Positions 29,936-37,932 of a stretch of DNA of 64,000 nt are shown piece by piece. The notes under the pieces were generated by a model that was given only the letters and a program-made list of their open reading frames with translations, was not told the DNA's origin and made no database searches. Source of the DNA: Jeotgalibacillus soli (GTDB taxonomy: Bacteria; Bacillota; Bacilli; Bacillales; Jeotgalibacillaceae); the NCBI RefSeq assembly GCF_000829435.1, contig NZ_JXRP01000018.1, positions 558,001 to 622,000 of the forward strand. Reading direction: 5' to 3'. Each line of letters starts with the position of its first letter. The first letter of the stretch is position 1. The position numbers and the translations under genes were made by a program.

Positions 29936-29958
29936 GTCCGGTAAAAGAACTTACTCCA

Positions 29959-30192
29959 CTAGATGCCGAGATTTTGTAAGAATGATTGAATGTCTTGATG
30001 TTGCTCTAATTGTACTACTCTTTCAGGTGGTTGATTGCCGCGATACTGCCAATCATCTACCTCTTTTTTCCAACTTTCAATTGTAATTTCATAAGGTTCA
30101 TATAGTTTGTCGCTAACCCTTCTAAATCCCACCTTTGCCGTTAATTTATCAAGTGTATCGTTTAGTTTGATCCAATATACCTTCCTTAGCAT
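29959..30192 (-). CDS. Small hypothetical protein (77 aa)
   Basis: A 77-residue, soluble, basic protein (MLRKVYWIKLNDTLDKLTAK at the start) with a Trp-rich middle (ESWKKEVDDWQYRGNQPPER) and a helical end. TGGAGGTG lies just before the ATG. No family was recognised. It converges on hprK. Confidence 0.6.
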   Translation of the reverse strand: MLRKVYWIKLNDTLDKLTAKVGFRRVSDKLYEPYEITIESWKKEVDDWQYRGNQPPERVVQLEQHQDIQSFLQNLGI

Positions 30193-30316
30193 GATGCACC
30201 TCCATATAGAATATAGACATGATGATCTTATGTTTTTACTTAAGCATACGTGTCAGTGAAGAAATCATGCCAGATAGCCATAAATTTTGATTTTTATACT
30301 AGTTCCAGAGAAAATA

Positions 30317-30349
30317 AAAAAACTGCTGACAAAATTCAGCAGTTTTTTT
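30317..30349. terminator. Bidirectional terminator
   Basis: AAAACTGCTGA (30319-30329) pairs with TCAGCAGTTTT (30336-30346), with A/T runs on both sides. It probably ends the minus-strand GGDEF-HD-GYP transcript. Confidence 0.75.
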
Positions 30350-30399
30350 GTGAAATTACGACGAATTGCAATGCTTTTTAAGGAGAAATTCAATTTATA

Positions 30400-30439
30400 A
30401 CGAACTAAAAGAAGAAGAGAGCTTATTCTTTTAGTTCGT
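30400..30439. repeat. 14-bp inverted repeat after the GGDEF-HD-GYP gene
   Basis: ACGAACTAAAAGAA (30400-30413) and TTCTTTTAGTTCGT (30426-30439) are perfect complements lying six bases past the stop codon of the minus-strand gene. There is no T tract; it may protect the mRNA 3' end. Confidence 0.55.
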
Positions 30440-30444
30440 ACGTC

Positions 30445-32256
30445 TTATATATTGTATTGCTGCTCAATTAGCTCAATAAAAGGTCCAACATATTTAGGAT
30501 CAAATTGAGTACCAGAGCAAGTTTTCAACTCAACTATCGCTTCTTCAAATGTTTTTGTTTTTTGATACGGTCTTTCCGTTGTCATGGCATCAAAGGAATC
30601 AATAATGCATAATATTCGCGCTAGTTTTGGAATATTTTCTCCTTTTAAACCATGTGGGTAGCCCTTTCCGTCATAACGTTCATGATGCAGCTCGACGAGG
30701 GGGATGGTCTCTTCTAACTGCTTATTGGCTGATATAATATCTTTTCCCCAAGTTACATGTTTTTTCATCATTTCCCATTCATGCGGATCAAGCCTCGTCT
30801 TCTTATTAATGATGTGCCTTGGAATTTCCAACTTCCCAATATCATGAATGAGTGCACCGAGGGTCATAATTCTTCTTTCATGATCGCTTAATTCTAGTTT
30901 TCTAGCAAAATCAACGGCATATTGAAACACTCGCTTGCTGTGGCGATATGTATAGATATCTTTAGATAAAAAGATTTTTAATTGCTGTTCCGCTGATTCG
31001 AGCTCTTTATTATATGTAAGAGGACCTTTTAAACTATTTTTAGTATGCTCCTCACTAAAGATTTGAACTAAATTTTTCCCTTGTGCCTTTGAGTGATACA
31101 TCGCTTGGTCTGCTTTTTTTAACAATTCAGATGAGTTATAGGTGCCTTTATCACTTTCTACGATACCAGCTGAAAAGGATAAACATCCGTAAGGAAGTGC
31201 TTCTACACCTTCAAAGTAGGTGTCATTAACTTTTTTACGAAGTTCATTTATAAAACGCATCGCTTCTCTACTGGTAGTATTAGGCATAATGATTGAAAAT
31301 TCTTCTCCGCCGTACCTGGCAGCAACATGATTTCTCGCCTTTGACTCTGTTTCTAGAAGGCATCCGAATTTTTTAAGCAAATGATCGCCGTGTATATGAC
31401 CAAACAAATCATTGTATTTCTTAAAATCATCAAGATCCAGAAGAGCTACACACAACGGCACACCGCTTTCTTTAGCAGCAGTAACTTCTTTTTCCAAAAT
31501 CTCTTTAAAGTACCCATGGTTATTTAAACCTGTAAGAAAATCTTTATTGGCTTTTTTTGAAATATCCATAAACAACTGGAAATGCTGGTTAAACGCAATT
31601 GATAATAGCAGGGCAATACATACAAATAAGAAGAGACCAAAAATACCTTCTTCTTGAATTAAGACTCCTGTTACCAATGAGAGTAATAGTGTAGAGGTAT
31701 AGCTGATTAACAAGGTTTTATCTTTATAAATTCCTTTAAATACTGATACTAAATCCTCGGAATGAGAAAGGATAAAATACATGCCTATTAAGACTGAATT
31801 TATCGCAAAGTATAGGCTTAACGATAAAAAATAAGGCAATAAATTTTCTGAATTAATTGTGCCAATTTCACCCCCAGAAAATATAAAAAGAAAATAACAT
31901 GAAATGATCATGATGCTATAAATAGAAAAATTGAAAAAATGTTTCCAACGGGTAATTTTCCATTGATAAAGAGCATAAATAATCGAAGTGAAAAATAACA
32001 CATTCAACGTTAATTCAAGGCCGAATACATATAAACTTGCCAAATATATAGCAGAATCCATTGAAAGAGCATTTTTTTCAGGCGGTATTTGAAATGTATA
32101 ATGAGTTAAGAGTAAGACAGATCCGATCATTGCATAAGTCATCACAGTTTCAGAAGCTGAATGGAAATCGAATTTGTGGAATAAAACGAACGTCATACAT
32201 CCTATAAGAGAAACTGTTATCAAATAAATATTTGATGATATTTTCAACGCATTCAT
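30445..32256 (-). CDS. Membrane GGDEF / HD-GYP protein (c-di-GMP turnover)
   Basis: A 603-residue protein. About 225 N-terminal residues form seven or eight membrane helices (a MASE-like sensor). The GGDEF domain has an intact GGEEF active site (residues about 316-320) and is expected to make c-di-GMP. An HD-GYP domain follows with LIHDIGKLEIPRHIINK, a long HD helix region and HHERYDGKGYPHGLKGE, all needed for c-di-GMP hydrolysis. One protein thus carries both opposing activities. GAGTG seven bases before the ATG supports the start. It follows a DUF5317-peptide gene pair, separated by a hairpin that may act as terminator or attenuator. Confidence 0.88.
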   Translation of the reverse strand: MNALKISSNIYLITVSLIGCMTFVLFHKFDFHSASETVMTYAMIGSVLLLTHYTFQIPPEKNALSMDSAIYLASLYVFGLELTLNVLFFTSIIYALYQWKITRWKHFFNFSIYSIMIISCYFLFIFSGGEIGTINSENLLPYFLSLSLYFAINSVLIGMYFILSHSEDLVSVFKGIYKDKTLLISYTSTLLLSLVTGVLIQEEGIFGLFLFVCIALLLSIAFNQHFQLFMDISKKANKDFLTGLNNHGYFKEILEKEVTAAKESGVPLCVALLDLDDFKKYNDLFGHIHGDHLLKKFGCLLETESKARNHVAARYGGEEFSIIMPNTTSREAMRFINELRKKVNDTYFEGVEALPYGCLSFSAGIVESDKGTYNSSELLKKADQAMYHSKAQGKNLVQIFSEEHTKNSLKGPLTYNKELESAEQQLKIFLSKDIYTYRHSKRVFQYAVDFARKLELSDHERRIMTLGALIHDIGKLEIPRHIINKKTRLDPHEWEMMKKHVTWGKDIISANKQLEETIPLVELHHERYDGKGYPHGLKGENIPKLARILCIIDSFDAMTTERPYQKTKTFEEAIVELKTCSGTQFDPKYVGPFIELIEQQYNI

Positions 32257-32286
32257 TTTTATCACTCGCAATTTATATATAGTAGA

Positions 32287-32320
32287 AGGGAGAAGCTAGT
32301 AGACTCCATGCTTCTCCCTT
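32287..32320 (-). terminator. Hairpin between the peptide gene and the GGDEF-HD-GYP gene
   Basis: AAGGGAGAAGC (32286-32296) and GCTTCTCCCTT (32310-32320) form an 11-bp stem. On the minus strand it is followed by CTACTATATA, a poor T tract, so partial readthrough into the downstream gene is likely. Confidence 0.55.
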
Positions 32321-32326
32321 AATCAT

Positions 32327-32416
32327 TTAGCCTATAAGCTTCATTCCAGATGTCAATGCTACGATTAGTGATCCAATAATAATTGTGTTAAATAAGATGC
32401 CTTTTAGTTTTGTCAT
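32327..32416 (-). CDS. Small membrane peptide (29 aa) coupled to DUF5317
   Basis: A 29-residue peptide: MTKLKGILFN then TIIIGSLIVALTSGMKLIG. It has a short basic head and one membrane-spanning helix. GGAGGTGAAGC lies directly before the ATG, inside the end of the DUF5317 gene, and the ATG overlaps that gene's TGA (ATGA). Such coupling argues for a real product made in fixed ratio with DUF5317. It might be a membrane regulator, an assembly partner or a secreted signal; no family was recognised. Confidence 0.6.
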   Translation of the reverse strand: MTKLKGILFNTIIIGSLIVALTSGMKLIG

Positions 32417-33009
32417 TTTGCTTCACCTCCTTTTAATTGAATAGAGGCAGCCTCGGTTTTTTTTTCTTTAATATGATGAAGCATTAAATATTGGATGAAA
32501 ACAAACACCCCGATATTCATGATCACATCACCAATACTAACGATTTGAGAACGAGGATACGGATCGGTTAAGGGAATTATATCTCCAAGAAATCCTAGTC
32601 TAGTTGCTTCAGTTAATATCGCATGCTTTGCATACAAATCCTCTTTAAGTACATCTAAATAGTTTGGATCCAATAATGCGCCAGCTTCTAATGAAACCGG
32701 CATTCTTCCACCATTCACGGCTATAACTAAAAAGTTAAGAAATACGCCTATAGAAATGAGTACGAATCCTTTATGGTGGCGGTTAATAAATAAAAAGTAG
32801 AGACCCACAATATAGACAGAAATATATAAGTAACCACTTGCATTGGCAAGCCACTCGTAGTCATTTTGGAAAAGGAAAATGAAAATTTGAAAAATTAATA
32901 GAAGTGGAAAGACCCAGCCATGCTTTAATTTAAGCTGCGCAAGTCCTTTTAAATTTCCTTTTCGTATAAACCCTACAATAAATGATAACAGTATTCCATC
33001 AAAAACCAT
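32413..33009 (-). CDS. DUF5317 membrane protein
   Basis: A 198-residue membrane protein with about five helices. Two conserved stretches identify DUF5317: AVNGGRMPVSLEA (near residue 98) and DPYPRSQIVSIGDVIMNIG (near 150). Function is unknown. It is the first gene of a minus-strand unit with the 29-residue peptide (4-base overlap) and, beyond a hairpin, the GGDEF-HD-GYP gene, hinting at a membrane signalling role. An AGGCGG site lies about 8 bases before the ATG. Confidence 0.8.
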   Translation of the reverse strand: MVFDGILLSFIVGFIRKGNLKGLAQLKLKHGWVFPLLLIFQIFIFLFQNDYEWLANASGYLYISVYIVGLYFLFINRHHKGFVLISIGVFLNFLVIAVNGGRMPVSLEAGALLDPNYLDVLKEDLYAKHAILTEATRLGFLGDIIPLTDPYPRSQIVSIGDVIMNIGVFVFIQYLMLHHIKEKKTEAASIQLKGGEAK

Positions 33010-33494
33010 CTTATCTACCGCCTAATTAAATTTGAATTGCTAGGTTTTAGTATAATTAATAGTTTTATTACATAAATTTAATTTTAAAGGATAATTATTC
33101 CTTTCTTCCTATGTTTTATTTTAGTGCAGTTCACATCCTAAATCAATCATTTTTTAAGCATTTACTGAACAAAAAAGCTTATAAAAGATTTAGGAAGAAA
33201 GGCATAATAATAATATAAAAGGGTTTAAAGCGTATCATAAATGAAGATTTTTGCTCTAATATATGAGCGGTGATTATTAACCTAAAAAATAGTTGGTGTG
33301 AATATTTATTAATTTCCCCTTCTGTTTAAATATTTTTTGCTTCCTATGTATTATGTTAATGTGTAAAATTTGAGCAAAGTATTATAGGATTAATATGTAT
33401 AAAGAAACTTGAAGATTTTTGATTTAATCTCTACCATAATGGATTGTATTTTCATCGCTTTACAGCATATTAAGCTTGCAAGGAGGAAATTACA
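33010..33494. other. Divergent intergenic stretch
   Basis: AT-rich DNA between the DUF5317 and LLM monooxygenase genes, which point apart. It must hold promoters for both, but none stands out enough to call. No gene or RNA element was seen. Confidence 0.5.
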
Positions 33495-34565
33495 ATGGAA
33501 AATAGTCAGTCTGCAGGTCCATCAGGAATTGAAATAGGTTTATATACATTTGGTGATCTATCATCTGATCCCCTAACAGGAATAGGAACTAATACGCAAA
33601 AACGTTTGCAGGAAATCATATCAATGGCTAAGCTTGCTGACGAGGCAGGCTTAGATGTTTTTGGTGTTGGGGAGCATCACCGATTAGATTACGCTGTGTC
33701 AGCAACACCTATAGTGTTATCAGCAATTGCACAACATACAAAAAACATTCGATTAACGAGTGCGACAACAGTCCTAAGTACGGTGGATCCTGTCCGATTG
33801 TTTGAAGATTATGCAACGCTTGATATTCTGTCAAACGGTCGTGCGGAAATTATCGCTGGCCGTGGAGCATTTATTGAATCCTTTCCGCTGTTTGGATATG
33901 ATCTAAACGATTATGATAAGCTTTTCGGTGAAAATATTGAGCTGTTTTTACAATTGAATAAAAATGAGAAAATTTCATGGCAAGGTACATTTCGATCAAG
34001 ATTAAACGAGGCAGAGATTGCGCCCCGACCGACTCAAAAAGAGCTTCCGATATGGGTGGGTGTCGGCGGAACGCCGGAGAGTGCCGCTCGTGCTGGCAGA
34101 CTCGGTACCGGAATAGCCCTGGCGATTCTAGGGGGACCTCCTGCACGTTTTAAACCACTGGTTGACATTTATCGTAAAGCGGCTCTCAATGCAGGACATC
34201 ATCTTGCAAATCTCAAAGTGGCTGTCACGGGACATGGTTACTTCGCAAGGACATTCGAGCAAGCTAAGGACGAGTTCTTTCCTTATTACTCAAATTACTG
34301 GAAATATATCAATGCTCAGCGCGGAATGGGTTCTAGGATGTCTCGAGATGATTTTGAACAAATGGCAAGTCCTGAAACAGGTTTATTTGTTGGCAGCTCA
34401 CAACAAATAATTGAAAAAATTCTCCACCAGCACGAGTTATTTGGTCATCAGCGCTTTATGGCGCAGGTTGATATAGGCGGCTTGCCGTTAAAAAAAATAA
34501 TCGAAAGTATTGAGCGCTTAGCCACAGAAATTGCTCCTGTTGTACGTCGTGCGACGAATAAGTGA
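33495..34565 (+). CDS. LLM-class flavin monooxygenase (Atu2307/SP_0267 family)
   Basis: A 356-residue luciferase-like TIM-barrel protein. EIGLYTFGDLSSDPLTG at the start, GLDVFGVGEHHRLDYAVSATP, and the run GRAEIIAGRGAFIESFPLFGYDL are the marks of the Atu2307/SP_0267 subgroup of LLM monooxygenases. These use reduced flavin and oxygen; the substrate of this subgroup is not known. AAGGAGG lies 8 bases before the ATG. The gene appears monocistronic. Confidence 0.85.
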   Translation: MENSQSAGPSGIEIGLYTFGDLSSDPLTGIGTNTQKRLQEIISMAKLADEAGLDVFGVGEHHRLDYAVSATPIVLSAIAQHTKNIRLTSATTVLSTVDPVRLFEDYATLDILSNGRAEIIAGRGAFIESFPLFGYDLNDYDKLFGENIELFLQLNKNEKISWQGTFRSRLNEAEIAPRPTQKELPIWVGVGGTPESAARAGRLGTGIALAILGGPPARFKPLVDIYRKAALNAGHHLANLKVAVTGHGYFARTFEQAKDEFFPYYSNYWKYINAQRGMGSRMSRDDFEQMASPETGLFVGSSQQIIEKILHQHELFGHQRFMAQVDIGGLPLKKIIESIERLATEIAPVVRRATNK

Positions 34566-34877
34566 TATAGGGAAAGAAAAATCCTATATTAAAAGGGCTT
34601 TTTTTTTCATATAATCAACCATTCTATTTATATCCAGCGTGATTGTCAGATAATCGACATGAAACCAACTAATTGACTTCAAATTAAGTTACAAGCTATA
34701 ATAAAATTCTTATTAAAAACTGTCGAAATATGACGATAAAACAGATAATAAGATTGTTTATTGGGCATGGATGATTTTTGCATTTTCTGACAAATTTGAT
34801 AAGGTAGTCTCGATAGATATATATTACTACTATATTAATTGACGGTTACTACAATCTTTTATAAAGGGGCAATAACC
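34566..34877. other. Intergenic stretch with a likely promoter
   Basis: TTGATA followed 17-18 bases later by TATATA near 34797-34825 could drive the small downstream gene. A short ATATAGG/CCTATAT stem lies just after the LLM stop, then a T run; it is a weak terminator candidate. Nothing else was seen. Confidence 0.35.
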
Positions 34878-35045
34878 ATGTTAACATTTAAGTATTACTC
34901 ATTAACTGAAATGGAAAGATTTGAGAAAGAACGAGTAGTATTAAGTTCAGCAGCTAATTTAACGGAAGAAAAAGTCATGGCCATGGATGATCGAGAGCTA
35001 ATCAGTTTATATGAAGAATGCCTAAACGAAACGGCTACCGTTTAA
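34878..35045 (+). CDS. Small BH0509-like protein (55 aa)
   Basis: A 55-residue acidic protein. The second half, NLTEEKVMAMDDRELISLYEE, resembles the BH0509 family, short helical proteins in which a T-E-E-x-hydrophobic-x-x-M-x-D-x-E-L-hydrophobic pattern recurs. Function is unknown. AAGGGG supports the ATG at 34878 over an in-frame start 13 codons earlier. A terminator follows within 60 bases. Confidence 0.6.
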   Translation: MLTFKYYSLTEMERFEKERVVLSSAANLTEEKVMAMDDRELISLYEECLNETATV

Positions 35046-35076
35046 TTCCTAAATAAAGTAGTTGGATTGTTTTTAT

Positions 35077-35105
35077 AAACCCCCAAATTTTTGAGGGTTT
35101 TTCTT
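35077..35105 (+). terminator. Rho-independent terminator
   Basis: AAACCCCCAAA pairs with TTTGAGGGTTT with one internal mismatch, then TTCTTTTT. Confidence 0.7.
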
Positions 35106-35362
35106 TTTGAAATTATTTAAACATAAAAAAAGTTACCAATAAAAGTACTCGTGATTGAATGTACTTTTAAAAGTGATTTTTAAGTAGTATTGAAATCTTT
35201 TAGGATATATATATAAAAATTTTGTTAATAACCAATAGTATTTATTTCTTGTTTTCTACGCAGTATGCTCGTTCATTGATACTTTTTTAAAAATTGTATA
35301 GTTGGAATTGGAAATTTTATTATATGAAAAAAGCTTTAGTGCTTTATGAAAGGAATATATAG

Positions 35363-37591
35363 ATGTTCATGAATGAGTGGTTTTCACAGTGGCAAACTGC
35401 CTTGCAAGCGGAAATAACTGCTGTTAAATCAAGATCCAATCACGGTATAAGACTTCAGCAAGGGCGCATAGTATTTAGTCAAAATGGTCAAACGATTGCT
35501 CAGTATTCAATTGACCATAATAATAAGCTTCCAGAAGGGGTGCCGATCACGCTCCACTGTACAGCACATATCCGAGGAACATTACTATCCGTTACGAATA
35601 TGAACGTCATTCTGGACCTTGACGGTGAACTCGAGGAGATAGATGAACGGGCACTTATGACCCTTGAACCATGGAGGCTCTTAGAAAAACTAGGAGATAC
35701 ACTGGTAGAAGCGGAAGAGGATACGCACAAACGTCAGCGTATTATAAGAACGATTATACCGAATCAACCTGATTTTCATCCAGCGGATAAAACGACATCG
35801 ACTCTCCATGAACTTTTTTTAAGATCTCTATACAATCACGCCACCTATCTTTGGGGTCCGCCTGGTACTGGTAAAACATATACACTAGCTCGTCTTGCGG
35901 CTGCATTATATTTAAAGGGCAAAAAAGTGCTTCTATTGTCCCACAGTAATGCTGCTATTGATGTACTTATGTTAGAATTAGCTGAATTTTTAGAGGGAAA
36001 AGGCAAGTGGACTGAAGAAGGAATTATTCGCTACGGATTTGCTGCTAATCCAAGTCTTGGTAAAATAAATGGACTTTTACCTGAAGATCAGCTCATCATG
36101 AACTATCCTGATCTTGCTGAAAAGATACAAAAAGGAACCTCAAGAAGAAAGCGCCTTACTGGACGTTTGGGAAAACGAGGTAAAAGTGACGATCTAGGGA
36201 AATTAAATCAACTTGAAGAAAAAATGGCACTGCTAAAAATGAAATGGAATGAAAAAGAGCGGGAACTTGTAGCAGCATCCAATGTGATTGGTACTACACT
36301 TACAAAAGCTATGCTGGATCAAACTATTCATAAGCTTGACGTAGATGTGGTCATCATCGACGAAGCGAGCATGGCTTATGTACCTCAAATTGCATTTGCT
36401 GCAACCCTTGGTCAGCACACTGTAGTGTGTGGAGACTTTAAGCAACTTCCGGCTGTTACTACTTCGTTTCATCCGTTAGTAAAGAAATGGATGGCGCAGG
36501 ATGTTTTCCATCATGCTGGGATCGTTAGCAGTGTAAATAGTCATAAATCTCATCAGCATCTCGTTATTTTAAACGAACAGCGCCGGATGCATCCAGCGAT
36601 TTCATCCTTTACAAATCAATTTATATACGATGGATATGTGCGTGATCATCATTCGGTATTAAAGGAACGAGAAGCAATTGCTGCTTATTCGCCTTTTCCA
36701 GGTGATGCTATAAAAATGATTAATACGCGTGGGCTCGGCATGTCAACTTTGCAAGAATCTAACGGTTCGCGCTTTCACATTCTTTCAAGTCTTATCAGCA
36801 TTACCTTTATGCTTCAAGCAGCAAAATCAGGAGCAAAATCAATTGGTTATATCACCCCATATCGAGCGCAAGCAAAATGGATGGAAGGAATGTTAGCTAT
36901 TTTTTGGGAGGATGAGAATTGCAGTGTCGAGTCTGCAACAATTCATCGATTTCAGGGTTCAGAGAGTGATATTATATTATTTGATACTGTGGATCACGAT
37001 TGTATGCCAGGACGGTTATTTAGCGGGGCGAATCATAGAGGGCTTGTGAACGTTGCGGTTACACGTGCTAGAGGAAAATTTATTCATCTACAAAATGAAG
37101 AGGTGTTTAGTCGTCATTTAACCACTTCAAATGCTATGGTACAGCTCCAAAATCACAGTGCAAACTTAGGAGCTATTGCTTCATTGAACAGACTTTCCCA
37201 TGAACTTGGTAGAAAAGCTCATAAGCAAATAAGTTGGCATACAGGTCCAGTTCCGGAACGTTTGATTAAGGATCTGACTTTAGCCAAAGGCAGTATTAAA
37301 CTTTATATGCCTAAAAATATTCTTCTTCATCCTTCTATTATCACATCACTTAGATCTGTTATGAAGATACCAATAAAGCTGTATGGCTTAGGATCAATAG
37401 CCGGTCTAGAAGGAAATGTAATCGAGGCAAACCTTCAAAAACCATGTACTTTTCCATTATTAATTATAGACGATCAGGCTACTTGGATTAACCTCCCATA
37501 TGCTCGTAGTGACACTTCAAACGCAACCATTGCTCGTGTTTTGTCAAAGCAGTTTAAAAAGCGTCTCATCAGACAACTGGAATGGACGTAA
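35363..37591 (+). CDS. Superfamily 1 helicase (Upf1/Dna2-like, AAA_11/AAA_12)
   Basis: A 742-residue protein. The N-terminal 150 residues resemble an OB-like domain. Walker A GPPGTGKT is at 165-172, Walker B IIDEAS at 331-336, motif III GDFKQLP at 357-363, motif IV-like QRRMHP at 406-411, motif V HRFQGSESDIILFD, and motif VI VNVAVTRARGK. This is the SF1B, 5'-3' type helicase layout. A final region of about 130 residues (from roughly HTGPVPERLIKDL) is not part of the helicase core and may be a PLD-like or unknown accessory domain. It is a lone gene with its own terminator; the biological target is unknown. Confidence 0.85.
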   Translation: MFMNEWFSQWQTALQAEITAVKSRSNHGIRLQQGRIVFSQNGQTIAQYSIDHNNKLPEGVPITLHCTAHIRGTLLSVTNMNVILDLDGELEEIDERALMTLEPWRLLEKLGDTLVEAEEDTHKRQRIIRTIIPNQPDFHPADKTTSTLHELFLRSLYNHATYLWGPPGTGKTYTLARLAAALYLKGKKVLLLSHSNAAIDVLMLELAEFLEGKGKWTEEGIIRYGFAANPSLGKINGLLPEDQLIMNYPDLAEKIQKGTSRRKRLTGRLGKRGKSDDLGKLNQLEEKMALLKMKWNEKERELVAASNVIGTTLTKAMLDQTIHKLDVDVVIIDEASMAYVPQIAFAATLGQHTVVCGDFKQLPAVTTSFHPLVKKWMAQDVFHHAGIVSSVNSHKSHQHLVILNEQRRMHPAISSFTNQFIYDGYVRDHHSVLKEREAIAAYSPFPGDAIKMINTRGLGMSTLQESNGSRFHILSSLISITFMLQAAKSGAKSIGYITPYRAQAKWMEGMLAIFWEDENCSVESATIHRFQGSESDIILFDTVDHDCMPGRLFSGANHRGLVNVAVTRARGKFIHLQNEEVFSRHLTTSNAMVQLQNHSANLGAIASLNRLSHELGRKAHKQISWHTGPVPERLIKDLTLAKGSIKLYMPKNILLHPSIITSLRSVMKIPIKLYGLGSIAGLEGNVIEANLQKPCTFPLLIIDDQATWINLPYARSDTSNATIARVLSKQFKKRLIRQLEWT

Positions 37592-37631
37592 AACAATCAT
37601 CTGTGTAGCGGCGGATGATTGTTTTTTTTTT
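37590..37631 (+). terminator. Rho-independent terminator of the helicase gene
   Basis: AAAACAATCATC (37590-37601) pairs with GATGATTGTTTT (37614-37625), followed by more T. Confidence 0.9.
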
Positions 37632-37932
37632 AGAAAATCTTTTATAGAACAATATAGTAGAATTTATTTCATTATTTTACTGATTAAATTTATTCTTTAG
37701 TAAAAAATTTGAATTGGAAGGATACATAGTTAAAGAAGGAAAAACTGACATTGATTGCTTACTACTATTGTATTTTTTTAATCTTAAAAAGAAAACTGCG
37801 ACAGTATATGGTAATGGTTACAGGTTTTTAATGACTATATGAGTGAAAAAGAGAACTAAAATAGGTAAAAAGACCCGTTTTAAAACCCTGTAAAGTGATA
37901 GAATAAAATAACTATATAGAAAGGTCGGGTGC
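37632..37932. other. Intergenic leader, nothing recognised
   Basis: The region ahead of the EAL-PilZ gene was read for a c-di-GMP (GEMM) riboswitch and none was found. No other element was supported. Confidence 0.45.

Noticed and set aside
32327-32416. AgrD-type cyclic peptide precursor
   Set aside because: No Cys or Ser in the right place, no acidic tail and no AgrB gene nearby.
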